Shown here piece by piece: positions 1 through 8,321 of a stretch of 64,000 bases of DNA. Origin of the DNA: Bryobacter sp964387685. Lineage in GTDB: Bacteria; Acidobacteriota; Terriglobia; Bryobacterales; Bryobacteraceae. The stretch covers positions 224,187 through 288,186 of the forward strand of contig CAYLXK010000005.1 in NCBI GenBank assembly GCA_964387685.1, written 5' to 3'. The number at the start of each line of letters is the position of its first letter. Position 1 is the first letter of the stretch. Made by a program: the position numbers and the translations under genes. The notes beneath the pieces are model-generated. The model was not told the DNA's origin. It did no database searches and saw nothing but the letters and a program-made list of their open reading frames with translations.

Positions 1-326
1 GGTTGGCTGGGGTCGCGCGCGATGCCGGGATAGGTCTTGCTCTCGGTGGATTCCATCGTGAACTCGCAAACCTTGCCCTGCGGCACGCCATCCTGCACGC
101 TCATCTCGGGCGCGGGCATATGGGTGGGGCCAATGATGAAGTTTCCGTCCTCGTTGATCGGGGGTACCGCGCCATCGGGCAGCTCTTTGGCTTTTACGTA
201 GCCGGGAGTGTTCGGGTCGCGGGTGGGCGGAGGAGTGCGCGGCGGACGAGAGGCCGGCACCGGTGGCGGGGTTTGGCCAGACACCAATACGATTGCAACC
301 ACGAAAGCGCAGATTAGTCGATGCAT
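1..326 (-). CDS. Secreted esterase, N-terminal part only (alpha/beta hydrolase, enterochelin-esterase-like)
   Basis: The first 108 residues of a gene that runs off the left edge. The frame starts at an ATG with a short hydrophobic leader (MHRLICAFVVAIVLVSGQ) followed by a Pro-rich linker (PPPVPASRPPRTPPPTRD). After the linker comes a segment with GKVCEFTMESTESKTYPGIA, which resembles the start of the esterase D/enterochelin-esterase family (PF00756) in Acidobacteria. The catalytic Ser/Asp/His region lies outside the window, so the family call is inference. It sits 15 nt downstream of obg on the same strand and may be co-transcribed with it. The signal peptide suggests periplasmic or extracellular action. 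Confidence 0.6.
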   Translation of the reverse strand, partial: MHRLICAFVVAIVLVSGQTPPPVPASRPPRTPPPTRDPNTPGYVKAKELPDGAVPPINEDGNFIIGPTHMPAPEMSVQDGVPQGKVCEFTMESTESKTYPGIARDPSQ

Positions 327-341
327 GGGGTGCTCTCGATC

Positions 342-1421
342 TTATCCCAAAATGTCTTTGAGATCCTCGGGATCCACCGGCCGCGCGAGCGACTTCACGG
401 CGCCGTATTCGCGTAGCATTTCGCTCGTGGCGCGGGTTAACTCCTTCAGCCCCTCGCCCGTAGCCGCGCTGATGCCGTGGAAAGGAAGTTCATGCCGCTC
501 ACAGTAGGCGCGCAATTCTTCCAGCCGCTCGGGATCCTGGGCGGAATCGAGCTTTGTGGCCACCACAATCTGCGGCTTCCCCACCAGCATTTCGCTGAAG
601 CTGGCCAGTTCGTTCTGTATGATCTCGTAGCATTCCACCGGCGTGTGCTCGTTGAAGTCGCTTACGTCGATCAAATGCAGCAGCATGCGCGTACGCTCCA
701 CGTGGCGCAGGAAGGTGATGCCCAGCCCATGCCCCTCGTGCGCGCCTTCGATCAGGCCGGGGATGTCCGCCATCACGAAGGTGTCGTGGCCGAATTCGTC
801 GAGCGAAACCACGCCCAGCACGGGCTCTTTGGTCGTAAACGGATAGGGCGCAATGGCGGGCTTGGCGGCCGACATCCGCGAGAGTAGCGTGCTCTTGCCC
901 GCGTTCGGAAAGCCAACGAGCCCCACGTCCGCCAGCAGCTTCATTTCCAGGCGCAGCGTCAATTCCTGCCCCGGCTGCCCGTCTTCATGTTCGGTGGGCG
1001 CCTGGTGCGTAGGCGTAGCGAAATGTTGATTGCCTCGCCCGCCTCGGCCACCTCGGGCAATCACGAATTGCTCGCCGTCCTCGACGAAATCGTGAAACTG
1101 CTCCCCCGTTTCCCAGTCGTAGACGATCGTTCCCACTGGCACCTTTACGACAAGATCCTCGCCCGAGCGTCCGGTCTTGTTTGAGCCTTCCCCGTGGCGG
1201 CCCCGGTCCGCCTTGTGCTCCGGGTTCAGGCGCAGGTGGAACAGCGTATTGTAGTGCCGGCTTGCCTCTAAGATTACGTTCCCTCCCCAGCCGCCATCGC
1301 CGCCGCTGGGGCCGCCCATCGGTACAAACTTCTCCCGCCGGAACGCACGAATGCCATTGCCGCCGTCGCCCCCTTTTACGTAGAGCTTTACCTCATCGAT
1401 AAACTTCGAACCACGATCCAT
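342..1421 (-). CDS. obg: GTPase Obg/CgtA
   Basis: Essential ribosome-associated GTPase involved in 50S assembly and stress control; 359 aa. The Gly-rich Obg domain covers about residues 7-162 (KFIDEVKLYVKGGDGGNG near the start, then repeated GGRGGRG near 124-130). The G domain shows the P-loop GFPNAGKST (170-178), PFTT, DIPGLIEGA (219-227) and SAATG (318-322). The G4 motif reads ATKLD (about 288-292) instead of NKxD. Third gene of a classic rplU-rpmA-obg operon. It starts only 10 nt after a GC-rich hairpin and has no separate Shine-Dalgarno outside that hairpin, so its translation may depend on coupling or hairpin state. No alternative in-frame start is apparent nearby. Confidence 0.97.
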   Translation of the reverse strand: MDRGSKFIDEVKLYVKGGDGGNGIRAFRREKFVPMGGPSGGDGGWGGNVILEASRHYNTLFHLRLNPEHKADRGRHGEGSNKTGRSGEDLVVKVPVGTIVYDWETGEQFHDFVEDGEQFVIARGGRGGRGNQHFATPTHQAPTEHEDGQPGQELTLRLEMKLLADVGLVGFPNAGKSTLLSRMSAAKPAIAPYPFTTKEPVLGVVSLDEFGHDTFVMADIPGLIEGAHEGHGLGITFLRHVERTRMLLHLIDVSDFNEHTPVECYEIIQNELASFSEMLVGKPQIVVATKLDSAQDPERLEELRAYCERHELPFHGISAATGEGLKELTRATSEMLREYGAVKSLARPVDPEDLKDILG

Positions 1422-1431
1422 AAATGCGAAA

Positions 1432-1459
1432 AGGCCGCCCAGCGTCTTGCCGGCGGCCT
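1432..1459 (-). terminator. Hairpin with short U-run between rpmA and obg (attenuator-like)
   Basis: On the minus strand AGGCCGCC pairs perfectly with GGCGGCCT (8 bp, loop of 12 nt), followed by TTT. The obg ATG begins at 1421, ten nt below the stem. The shape is that of a weak intrinsic terminator or a processing/attenuation hairpin that sets obg below the ribosomal proteins. Function is inferred. Confidence 0.6.
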
Positions 1460-1479
1460 CTTTCTAAGAAATTTCCGAG

Positions 1480-1758
1480 CTAGTTGACGCTCGCGGTCTC
1501 CGGCTCAACCGCCTTGATGCTGACATATTTGCCCATCCGGCCGCGATCCCGAAATTCCACCGTGCCCATCACACGCGCGTACAGGGTATCGTCCTTGCCG
1601 ATTCCCACGTTTTCGCCTGGATGAATCCGCGTGCCGCGCTGCCGCACGATAATGCTGCCGCCGGTCACCAATTGTCCGCCAAAGGCTTTCACGCCCAGCC
1701 GTTGGGATTGCGAGTCGCGCCCGTTTCTTGTACTGCCGGCGCCTTTTTTACTTGCCAT
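1480..1758 (-). CDS. rpmA: 50S ribosomal protein L27
   Basis: L27 sits at the peptidyl-transferase centre of the large subunit; 92 aa, slightly longer than the usual ~85. It begins MASKKGAGSTRNGRDSQSQR and continues LGVKAFGGQLVTGGSIIVRQ, the family signature. There is no N-terminal cleavage extension, unlike Firmicutes L27. Located 28 nt downstream of rplU and followed by a hairpin and obg, as in most bacteria. Confidence 0.98.
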   Translation of the reverse strand: MASKKGAGSTRNGRDSQSQRLGVKAFGGQLVTGGSIIVRQRGTRIHPGENVGIGKDDTLYARVMGTVEFRDRGRMGKYVSIKAVEPETASVN

Positions 1759-1786
1759 TCGTCACGTACTCCTTCACTGGCGCCGC

Positions 1787-2092
1787 CTAAGCGATCGCGT
1801 CCACTTTCACTGCCGTATAGTTCTGCCGATGTCCCTGCGTCCGCCGATACTGCTTCTTCCGCTTGAACTTGAAAACAATGACCTTCGGACCCCGGCCGTG
1901 CTTGGTAATCGTCCCGGTAACTTTGATGTCCGCCACGTCGGCGCCGGACTTTAGCCCATCGTCGCCGCTCAGCAATAAGACCTTGCCCAAATCGACGGCC
2001 GTTCCGGGTTCGCCCTCGATAGTGTCCAAATGCAGGACGTCGCCCGGGGAGACGCGCCACTGCTTGCCGCTATTTTCGATCACTGCGTACAT
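1787..2092 (-). CDS. rplU: 50S ribosomal protein L21
   Basis: L21 binds 23S rRNA in the large subunit; 101 aa, normal length. It starts MYAVIENSGKQWRV and carries the C-terminal KFKRKKQYRRTQGHRQ segment typical of the family. First gene of the rplU-rpmA-obg operon. Its ATG lies about 100 nt below a promoter-like sequence at 2202-2230, leaving a leader of roughly 100 nt in which an autoregulatory structure could sit; none was proven by reading. Confidence 0.98.
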   Translation of the reverse strand: MYAVIENSGKQWRVSPGDVLHLDTIEGEPGTAVDLGKVLLLSGDDGLKSGADVADIKVTGTITKHGRGPKVIVFKFKRKKQYRRTQGHRQNYTAVKVDAIA

Positions 2093-2201
2093 TACTCTAG
2101 CCCTATCTGCTGGATTTCCTTCGCTGCGGATTGCTTCGCTTGGGAAGGGAATGGGCGGGGGAAAACCGCGCGGAGGCGCAGTTGTCTTGCCACAACCTCT
2201 T

Positions 2202-2230
2202 AATATACCGAATTGTCACGCGCGAGGCAA
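2202..2230 (-). promoter_or_regulatory. Sigma-70-like promoter for rplU-rpmA-obg
   Basis: On the minus strand TTGCCT (4 of 6 matches to the -35 consensus) is followed after exactly 17 nt by TATATT (-10, 5 of 6 matches). It lies in the divergent gap between rplU and the DUF1877 gene, about 100 nt upstream of the rplU start. Position and spacing support the call; no transcript evidence is available. Confidence 0.6.
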
Positions 2231-2299
2231 CCCGTATCCGGCCTCAAGCTCCAGCATTGCTCCGCCGATAGTTCGGGCAAGAGGCTAATCGATTCCGCA

Positions 2300-2917
2300 A
2301 TGTCCATGAACGGAGTGCTCCGCCGTATCCCCGCCGCCGATCTGCCGCGCGTGCGCAAAGACGACGATTACCGTCAGGAACTTTTCGCAAGCGCCTGGGG
2401 TGCGGGATTCAACGTCCCCCTCGCAGACTCCCTCTCCCGGCTTCCCTGGTACTTCCGCTGGACCCTAAAACTACTCTTGCGCAAACAGTTTAAAGCCGCC
2501 GCAGCCGCACAAGCGCAGCAGCTCACCGACCCCGCGAGAGCCAAAATCCTGGATTTGCATAAGTCCTGGCACGGCCTCCATTGGCTCCTTTGCCAATCCG
2601 CCTGGGAGGGCCCCGAACCCCTGCGCAACGCCATTCTCGGTGGCGAAGAGGTAGGAGACGATCTAGGTTATGGCCCGGCGCGCCTTGTCCAGCCAGAGAC
2701 GGTGCGCGAGGTGGCCGACGCTCTCGCCCTCCTCAGTGCCTCTCAGGTCATGAAGCGCTATGACGCTAAGGCCATGGATGCCGCCGAAATCTATCCCGGA
2801 GGCTTTGTGGAAGATTCGTCCTGGCGCAACGATTTCAAACACGACTTCGAACGTTTGAAATCCTTCTACGCCGACGCCGCCAAAGACGGCGAGGCGGTGG
2901 TCGCCTGGCTGTCCTAG
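2300..2917 (+). CDS. DUF1877 (YfbM-like) protein
   Basis: Small cytosolic protein of the YfbM/DUF1877 family, whose function is unknown. About 205 aa from the ATG at 2300, which gives MSMNGVLRRIPAADL, a start like that of family members; the frame is open further upstream but without family similarity. Family landmarks are DLHKSWHGLHWLL, the GYGPARLVQPETVREVADAL block and the C-terminal FYADAAKDGEAVVAWLS. A GAGG lies about 15 nt upstream, rather far for a ribosome site. Divergent from rplU. Its stop codon overlaps the stop of the convergent downstream gene within one CTAG. Confidence 0.8.
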   Translation: MSMNGVLRRIPAADLPRVRKDDDYRQELFASAWGAGFNVPLADSLSRLPWYFRWTLKLLLRKQFKAAAAAQAQQLTDPARAKILDLHKSWHGLHWLLCQSAWEGPEPLRNAILGGEEVGDDLGYGPARLVQPETVREVADALALLSASQVMKRYDAKAMDAAEIYPGGFVEDSSWRNDFKHDFERLKSFYADAAKDGEAVVAWLS

Positions 2918-3756
2918 TTAAAGAAAGGCCGGTACTTCTCGTCCAGCTTTCGCATCCACCACAGCCCCTGCGGAGCACTCATCTCCCTACCCCCATTCAC
3001 CGTCTTGCGATAGCCGCCGTAGTTGAACTCGTGCAAGGTGTTAATGTCCGAGTTGTAGAGCAGCACGTGCCCCGCGCTGAAGAGGATGTAGATCCCATTG
3101 GGAAACTTATTCCAACGTAAGCGGTCTTCCACCGTCTCCTTCGACATTTGCTCGAAACCGCAAATCTGCGCCTGCAGCGCCTCGCACAGCTGCTTGCCAT
3201 AGCCCGGCTTGGGCAGGGAACCGACCGATAGAAGCGCCATTGGAAAACTGGTGCAATCGAATCCGCGCAGCTTCGCTTCCGTCTGCACCTGGCCGTTGTA
3301 GATAAAGTAATAGCGGTCGTTGATGGGCTTGGAAAGCAATCTCCCGTGGCCGTTCCCCGGATAGGTCAGCGCCGGGGAATCCGCCGTAAACTCACTGATC
3401 TTCAACTTTCCGTAGTAAGGCTTTACGTGCGTTTGGACCTGCACCGCCGCGGTCCGCGCCAGCACGCTGCCCCCTTTTTCCGCCGTCATCCAGAAAGGCG
3501 CCTTCTGCGCCCACTTGCCCGTTTGATCGATTGCGTTCAGCACTGCCGCCTCGCGCGTCGTGGGCGTCGTACCGCTCACCAGCACCCGGTTGTCTTCACT
3601 ACCGATACACAGGTAAAGCTGCGCCGCTTTGTCTGCAATCGAGTAGGTGAGGTCGCAACCACCCCTCTTTTCCTGATATGTCATTCCCCCAAAGGTGAGT
3701 CCCTTGCCCACCGGCGTAGGCAAGCCCGGCGCAACCGGCGTCAACACAGCGGCCAT
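2914..3756 (-). CDS. Hypothetical protein with a Cys/His/Asn arrangement (possible NlpC/papain-like fold)
   Basis: 280 aa, not recognised as a named family. There is no obvious signal peptide. Two conserved-looking blocks stand out: LRGFDCTSFPMALLSV (Cys168) and YILFSAGHVLLYNSD (His230, Asn236). The order, a Cys at the start of a hydrophobic helix followed by a His in a beta strand, is that of NlpC/P60 and papain-fold peptidases or amidases. The N-terminal region also holds Cys34 and Cys50. Single gene, convergent with the DUF1877 gene (stops overlap) and 58 nt downstream of a TonB receptor on the same strand. The catalytic reading is inference. Confidence 0.5.
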   Translation of the reverse strand: MAAVLTPVAPGLPTPVGKGLTFGGMTYQEKRGGCDLTYSIADKAAQLYLCIGSEDNRVLVSGTTPTTREAAVLNAIDQTGKWAQKAPFWMTAEKGGSVLARTAAVQVQTHVKPYYGKLKISEFTADSPALTYPGNGHGRLLSKPINDRYYFIYNGQVQTEAKLRGFDCTSFPMALLSVGSLPKPGYGKQLCEALQAQICGFEQMSKETVEDRLRWNKFPNGIYILFSAGHVLLYNSDINTLHEFNYGGYRKTVNGGREMSAPQGLWWMRKLDEKYRPFFN

Positions 3757-3814
3757 TTCAAATTCTCCTTATCCGCTCATGCGTGAAGTCGGGAGAAAGT
3801 GGAAATTTTCACCG

Positions 3815-6800
3815 CTAGAACTCGAGCCGCAGCACCGCCTGCATCGTCCTCGGTCCACCGGACGAGTAAATGCTGGTGCCCCCCAAGCCGGAGTTCAACA
3901 TCCGCGAGGCGATCCCAAAATTCGAACTCGCCAGATTCGCTCCCTCGTTTGGAGAAGGATTAGCGAAATTCGCGTGATTGAGCAGGTTGTATGCCTCCAG
4001 ACGAATCTGCAACCGCGTACCTTCCCGCGGCACAATGTCCCGCCGCAAGGTAAAGTCCACCTGGTTCATGCCAAAGCCGCGGATGGAATTCCGGCCCAGA
4101 TTGCCCTGTGCGAAGCTGCTGGAAGTTGTGAACGCATCCTTGTTCAGCTTCTTGCCGCCGGGGGCGTTCGGGTCTTCCACATAGATCGGCTTCCCGTTAT
4201 AGGTGGGCCGCACCTGGCCAAAGAAGCGCGGCTGCGAGGAACTGGTCGTGTTGGTCGTGGTGGTCTGCGACTGGATATCGAAAGGGAGCCCCGTCCGCGC
4301 AGTCACCACGAAATCCGTCCACCAATGATTCGTCAAGGGCTTCAACCAGGAAGCCTCGGTGCCCGGCAAGCGGTAGGAACCCGTCGCGCTGAAGTTCTGC
4401 CGGACGTCGAAATTGGAATCCGCCCGGTCGCCCCCCAGCACAATCGCAAAACCCGGCTGCCCAAAATCGGTCGAGGCGCTATCAATCGAGTGCGACCACG
4501 TGTAGGTCAAGTTCGTCTGAAAGTTACTTGCCAAACGCCGCCGATACTGTACATTCAGCCCGTGGTAATCCGAAGAAGCGCCATTGGCCGTCAGTCGCAG
4601 CAACGATACGTCCCCGTCGCTGAAATACGGCGTCGTCTCCTGGCGCATCAGACGCGTCCCCTTCGTGCCCACATAGCCCACCTCGAGCGATTGCCTTCGC
4701 CCGAAGAAACGCTCCACCGCCATCTGCCACTGATAGATGCGCGGCGAGAGCAGCCCTTCGGACGCCGTTGAAACCTGCCCATAAGGCGGGCTGGGCGGCA
4801 GCACCGGCGGATTCAGGTCTGCGCTCGCCAAAGGAAAATTCGCTTGCGTCAACTGCCGCACGTTCGCATAAGGCGCGCCCCCAAAGGTCGACGTTGAGGA
4901 TCCGTAGCCGATGTCATAGAAGAAGCCGAAGCCGCCGCGGAACATCATCTCCGCGTTGGGCGTATCGTCCATTTGGTAGGCCACACCGAAGCGGGGCGCG
5001 AAGTTGTACCAGCGCGTACCGTAGAGCGGCGCGTCCTGCGTCAACTCGCCCCCGGAGATCGCCAGCGGCTTCTCGCCTTGCCGCACCCCCGGCGCCGGGT
5101 TCACATCCCAGCGGAGGCCGTAAGTCACCGTTGTGCGGTCCGTCGCCTTCCATGTATCTTGCCAATAGGCGGAAAAATTTGAGAACAGCGGATACTGCGT
5201 ACCAACCGTGCTGCTGACGATCGCATTCGAAGCCTGTCCGCTCAACAGCGATCCAGTGGCGCCCGATAGCCCATTAAACGTAAACGCGGCCGAGTAAGGT
5301 TGCTGGTTGTAAGTCGGCATCAACCGCCGCCAGTCCAGCCCCATCTTGTATTGGTGCGTGCCGGAGGAGCGCGAATAGGCATCGACGATATTGATCTGCT
5401 TCTGGCTATTGGCCGCTCCCTGGCCCAGCGAGTATCCACCCAAACCGAAAATTTGCAGGCTGTACACAGCCTTCTCGGGGTCAACGCTTGCCGGCAGCAG
5501 GCTCGCCAGCGTCAGCGGAACGGCGCCGCCGAAATCGTCCATCACGCTCGACGATTTCGCCGAAGCGTCCGTATAGTTCACCCGCAAGTCGTTGGTCGAA
5601 GTCTCGCTTCGCGCCCACATCCAGGACCCCGTCAGCGTGTGGTTCTTGTTGGAAACGTCGCTCACCGTATTCACGCTCGATAGGCCGCCGCCCCTTCGCG
5701 TCGAGGTGGAAGGCGTTAGGGCATAGCGCAAGAACATGGTCATATTCGAGCGAATCGTGTGGTCCAATCGCAAACTGGCGGATTGCATCTCCGACGGATT
5801 CGAATACGCCGCGGTGAACTGGGCGGCATTAGCTCCCAGGCTTGAGCCGTTGGCGCGGGGAAACGCATTCAGGTAACGGCGCAGATTCGCGGGCGCCGCC
5901 GTCCGGATCGCGTTATCCGGTACGGGCACAAACGACGTTTGCGGAGCCAGGACGTTATTCGATTCGTAACTGGCGAAGAAGTAAGTCCGGTTCGGAATGA
6001 TTCTTCCGCCTAACACGCCACCGAAGTTATTCTGCCGCATCGGCGCCCGGTCCAACCCCGCTTGGTTGGCGAACCAATCGTTCGCGTTAAAGCGCTGATT
6101 TCGAAAGTACCCAAACAAAGACCCGTGATAGCTATTTCCCCCGCCCCGGCTGCTAATCGAAACCTGCGCTCCCGGGCTGCGCCCAAACTCCGGTGCAAAG
6201 GCCGAAGTCTGCACCCGGATTTCCTGCATCGCGTCCATCGTGATGAGATTGGACGATTGGCCCGTGGCGGACTGCCCCGTCGAAGATCCTGTGCCCGACG
6301 TCAAACCCAAAGCCAGGCCCAGCAGCCCTCCTCCGCCCCCGCCCGCGTTGATCCCGGTATTTGCGCTCACGCCGTCCACCGTAAAGTAATTCGTATTCGC
6401 CCGCAGCCCATTCGCGTTGATATCGTTCCCTCCCGGTCCTCCGCCGCTCACTATGCCCGGCGCCAGCCGCACCAGCGATTGCACGTCGCGCCCGTTAATC
6501 GGCAGGTCCCGCACCGTCTTTCCGTCTAGCGAGGTGCCCGTTGAGATGTCCGCCGACAGGCCCTCCAACTGCGCCGTGACGGTCACACTCGAAGTAGACG
6601 CCGGGTTGATCTCCATCCGTAAGCGGACGTTACGCGTGTCGCGAATCGTCAAGCGCACTTGGTCCACCCGCATATCCTTGAAGCCCTCTTTGGTCACCGT
6701 GATCGAGTAATCCCCCGCCACTAGGCCGTCGAAAGAAAACAATCCCCCGTCGTTCGTCGTTGCATACTTTGTGATGCGTTTCGCCGGCTCAAACAACGTA

Positions 6801-6922
6801 AGCCGCGCCCCGGGCACGAAAGCTCCGCTTGGATCGATCACCGATCCCGATAAAGAAGATGAATCCTGCGCGCGCAACCACACCGCCGCCAGCAACAACG
6901 TATAGACACACTTCCAGCGCAT
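3815..6922 (-). CDS. TonB-dependent receptor, Oar-like, with N-terminal carboxypeptidase-regulatory-like domain (receptor 1)
   Basis: 1035 aa outer-membrane protein. Signal peptide MRWKCVYTLLLAAVWLRAQ; carboxypeptidase-regulatory-like (CarboxypepD_reg) beta-sandwich at about 24-105 (SLSGSVIDPSGAFVPGARL, GLVAGDYSITVTKEGF). A plug follows at about 125-260 (LPINGRDVQSLVRLAPG, NYFTVDGVSAN, EFGRSPGAQVSISSRGG), then a long beta-barrel ending in an aromatic Phe (LRLEF), the usual C-terminus of outer-membrane barrels. A good ribosome site (AGGAGAGG) precedes the ATG. A poly-Gly/Ser stretch near residue 195 is unusual. Predicted to import oligomers or peptides using TonB; the substrate cannot be read from sequence. 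Divergent from a sugar-acid dehydratase gene. Confidence 0.88.
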   Translation of the reverse strand: MRWKCVYTLLLAAVWLRAQDSSSLSGSVIDPSGAFVPGARLTLFEPAKRITKYATTNDGGLFSFDGLVAGDYSITVTKEGFKDMRVDQVRLTIRDTRNVRLRMEINPASTSSVTVTAQLEGLSADISTGTSLDGKTVRDLPINGRDVQSLVRLAPGIVSGGGPGGNDINANGLRANTNYFTVDGVSANTGINAGGGGGGLLGLALGLTSGTGSSTGQSATGQSSNLITMDAMQEIRVQTSAFAPEFGRSPGAQVSISSRGGGNSYHGSLFGYFRNQRFNANDWFANQAGLDRAPMRQNNFGGVLGGRIIPNRTYFFASYESNNVLAPQTSFVPVPDNAIRTAAPANLRRYLNAFPRANGSSLGANAAQFTAAYSNPSEMQSASLRLDHTIRSNMTMFLRYALTPSTSTRRGGGLSSVNTVSDVSNKNHTLTGSWMWARSETSTNDLRVNYTDASAKSSSVMDDFGGAVPLTLASLLPASVDPEKAVYSLQIFGLGGYSLGQGAANSQKQINIVDAYSRSSGTHQYKMGLDWRRLMPTYNQQPYSAAFTFNGLSGATGSLLSGQASNAIVSSTVGTQYPLFSNFSAYWQDTWKATDRTTVTYGLRWDVNPAPGVRQGEKPLAISGGELTQDAPLYGTRWYNFAPRFGVAYQMDDTPNAEMMFRGGFGFFYDIGYGSSTSTFGGAPYANVRQLTQANFPLASADLNPPVLPPSPPYGQVSTASEGLLSPRIYQWQMAVERFFGRRQSLEVGYVGTKGTRLMRQETTPYFSDGDVSLLRLTANGASSDYHGLNVQYRRRLASNFQTNLTYTWSHSIDSASTDFGQPGFAIVLGGDRADSNFDVRQNFSATGSYRLPGTEASWLKPLTNHWWTDFVVTARTGLPFDIQSQTTTTNTTSSSQPRFFGQVRPTYNGKPIYVEDPNAPGGKKLNKDAFTTSSSFAQGNLGRNSIRGFGMNQVDFTLRRDIVPREGTRLQIRLEAYNLLNHANFANPSPNEGANLASSNFGIASRMLNSGLGGTSIYSSGGPRTMQAVLRLEF

Positions 6923-7085
6923 ATCTCGAAAGACCTCTCCTGTTAGTCGCCGCCCGCGGGCGGTCTGATCCTATGACTGGGGAGAGGGACGCGTTCCCCC
7001 CGGTTCTGGTTCACCCGCCCACCCCACAAATTACGAATCTTTACAAACCCCTTCCCGCCACGCCGATGATATGCTTTGGCCGTCT

Positions 7086-8321
7086 ATGACCCGCCGCCGC
7101 TTCCTTCCCGCCCTCGCTTTGCCGCTCAGCCTAGCCGCCCAAGTCCGAGAGAAAGCGCAACCCCTCAAGCTCAAAATCACCGCGCTGAAAACCTTCATCG
7201 TGAACCAGGGCCCACCCAACAGCCCCAACTACGTCTTCGTTAAGATCTTTACCGATCAGGGCCTCATCGGTCTTGGCGAAGGCTCCGTCACCAGCAAGGA
7301 ATCCACCGTCGCCGCCGCCATCCAAGAGCACGAACGCTACCTCATCGGCCGCGATCCTGCCGACATCGAGATGCATTGGCAGGCCATGTATCGCTGGCCG
7401 CGCTGGCGCGGAGGGCCAATCTTGAACTCCGCCATCAGTGCGGTGGAAATCGCGCTCTGGGACATTCTTGGGCAAGCGCTCGGCCAGCCCATCTGGCGCC
7501 TTCTGGGCGGAAAGGCCCGCGACCGCGTCCAAATGTATGTCCACGCCGGCGGCAACTCGCCCCAGCAATACGCCCAGAACTGGCTGAGGGCCAAAGAAGA
7601 AGGCTGGACCGGTTGCAAGGCCGCCTTCATCACCACGCAGAACGATGTCATCGACCCCATCCGCAGCGTACGCGAGGGCATCGCCAATTTGAAGGCCGTT
7701 CGCGAAGCCGTTGGCGAAGACTTCCGCATCTGCATCGACCTGCACGGCAAAGCCACCCCCGTCATGGCCGTCGACTTCTGCCGCCGTGCCGAAGAGTACG
7801 GGGTCTACTTCGTCGAAGAAGCCACACAGATTGAAGACTTAGAGGAGTTACAGCACTTACGCAATAACACTCGCATCCCGCTAGCCACCGGCGAACGCCT
7901 TTTCACCAAATACGGTTTCTCTCCAATCTGCCATCGTCACCTGGTTGATTTCATCCAACCGGACGTGGTCCACTGCGGCGGCATCCTGGAGATGAAGAAG
8001 ATCGCCGCTATCGCCGAAGCCAACCGCATCGAGTTCGCTCCCCACAATCCTCAAAGCGACGTTTCCACGCTAGCCAGCCTGCACGTTGATGTCTCCACCC
8101 CCAATTTCGGCATCCAGGAAATCACCCACCGCGGCAATAACCAGTTCCTGCTCGATCTTTTCAATGGCGGTGGCATCGCTTATCAGAAAGGCTTCGCCTT
8201 GCCTCCCGAGAAGCCGGGCCTCGGCGTCACACTCAATGAAGCCGTTGCCGCCAAGCAGCCTTACAAGCCCCACACCCGCCAGAATCTCCGCTTCGCCGAC
8301 GGCTCCATTGCAGACCACTAA
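7086..8321 (+). CDS. Tat-tagged enolase-superfamily dehydratase, D-galactonate dehydratase type
   Basis: 411 aa from the ATG at 7086, chosen because it places MTRRRFLPALALPLSLAAQ, a twin-arginine signal, at the N-terminus. Catalytic residues keep the spacing known for galactonate dehydratase (DgoD): Asp218 and His220 in IDLHGK, Glu244 (VEEAT), Glu270 (ATGERLF), His320 (APHNPQSD) and Glu345 (GIQE). The family removes water from sugar acids using Mg2+ held by the Asp/Glu/Glu triad. Exact substrate (galactonate, gluconate or other) is not certain. The export signal implies periplasmic work, odd for this family. The start lacks a clear Shine-Dalgarno. Divergent from TonB receptor 1, which may supply substrate. 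Confidence 0.85.
   Translation: MTRRRFLPALALPLSLAAQVREKAQPLKLKITALKTFIVNQGPPNSPNYVFVKIFTDQGLIGLGEGSVTSKESTVAAAIQEHERYLIGRDPADIEMHWQAMYRWPRWRGGPILNSAISAVEIALWDILGQALGQPIWRLLGGKARDRVQMYVHAGGNSPQQYAQNWLRAKEEGWTGCKAAFITTQNDVIDPIRSVREGIANLKAVREAVGEDFRICIDLHGKATPVMAVDFCRRAEEYGVYFVEEATQIEDLEELQHLRNNTRIPLATGERLFTKYGFSPICHRHLVDFIQPDVVHCGGILEMKKIAAIAEANRIEFAPHNPQSDVSTLASLHVDVSTPNFGIQEITHRGNNQFLLDLFNGGGIAYQKGFALPPEKPGLGVTLNEAVAAKQPYKPHTRQNLRFADGSIADH

Noticed and set aside
6950..6963. 14-bp perfect palindrome CCGCCCGCGGGCGG between receptor 1 and the dehydratase
   Set aside because: Pure GC palindromes arise easily at this base composition; it is single, has no T-run for a terminator and no recognised regulator.
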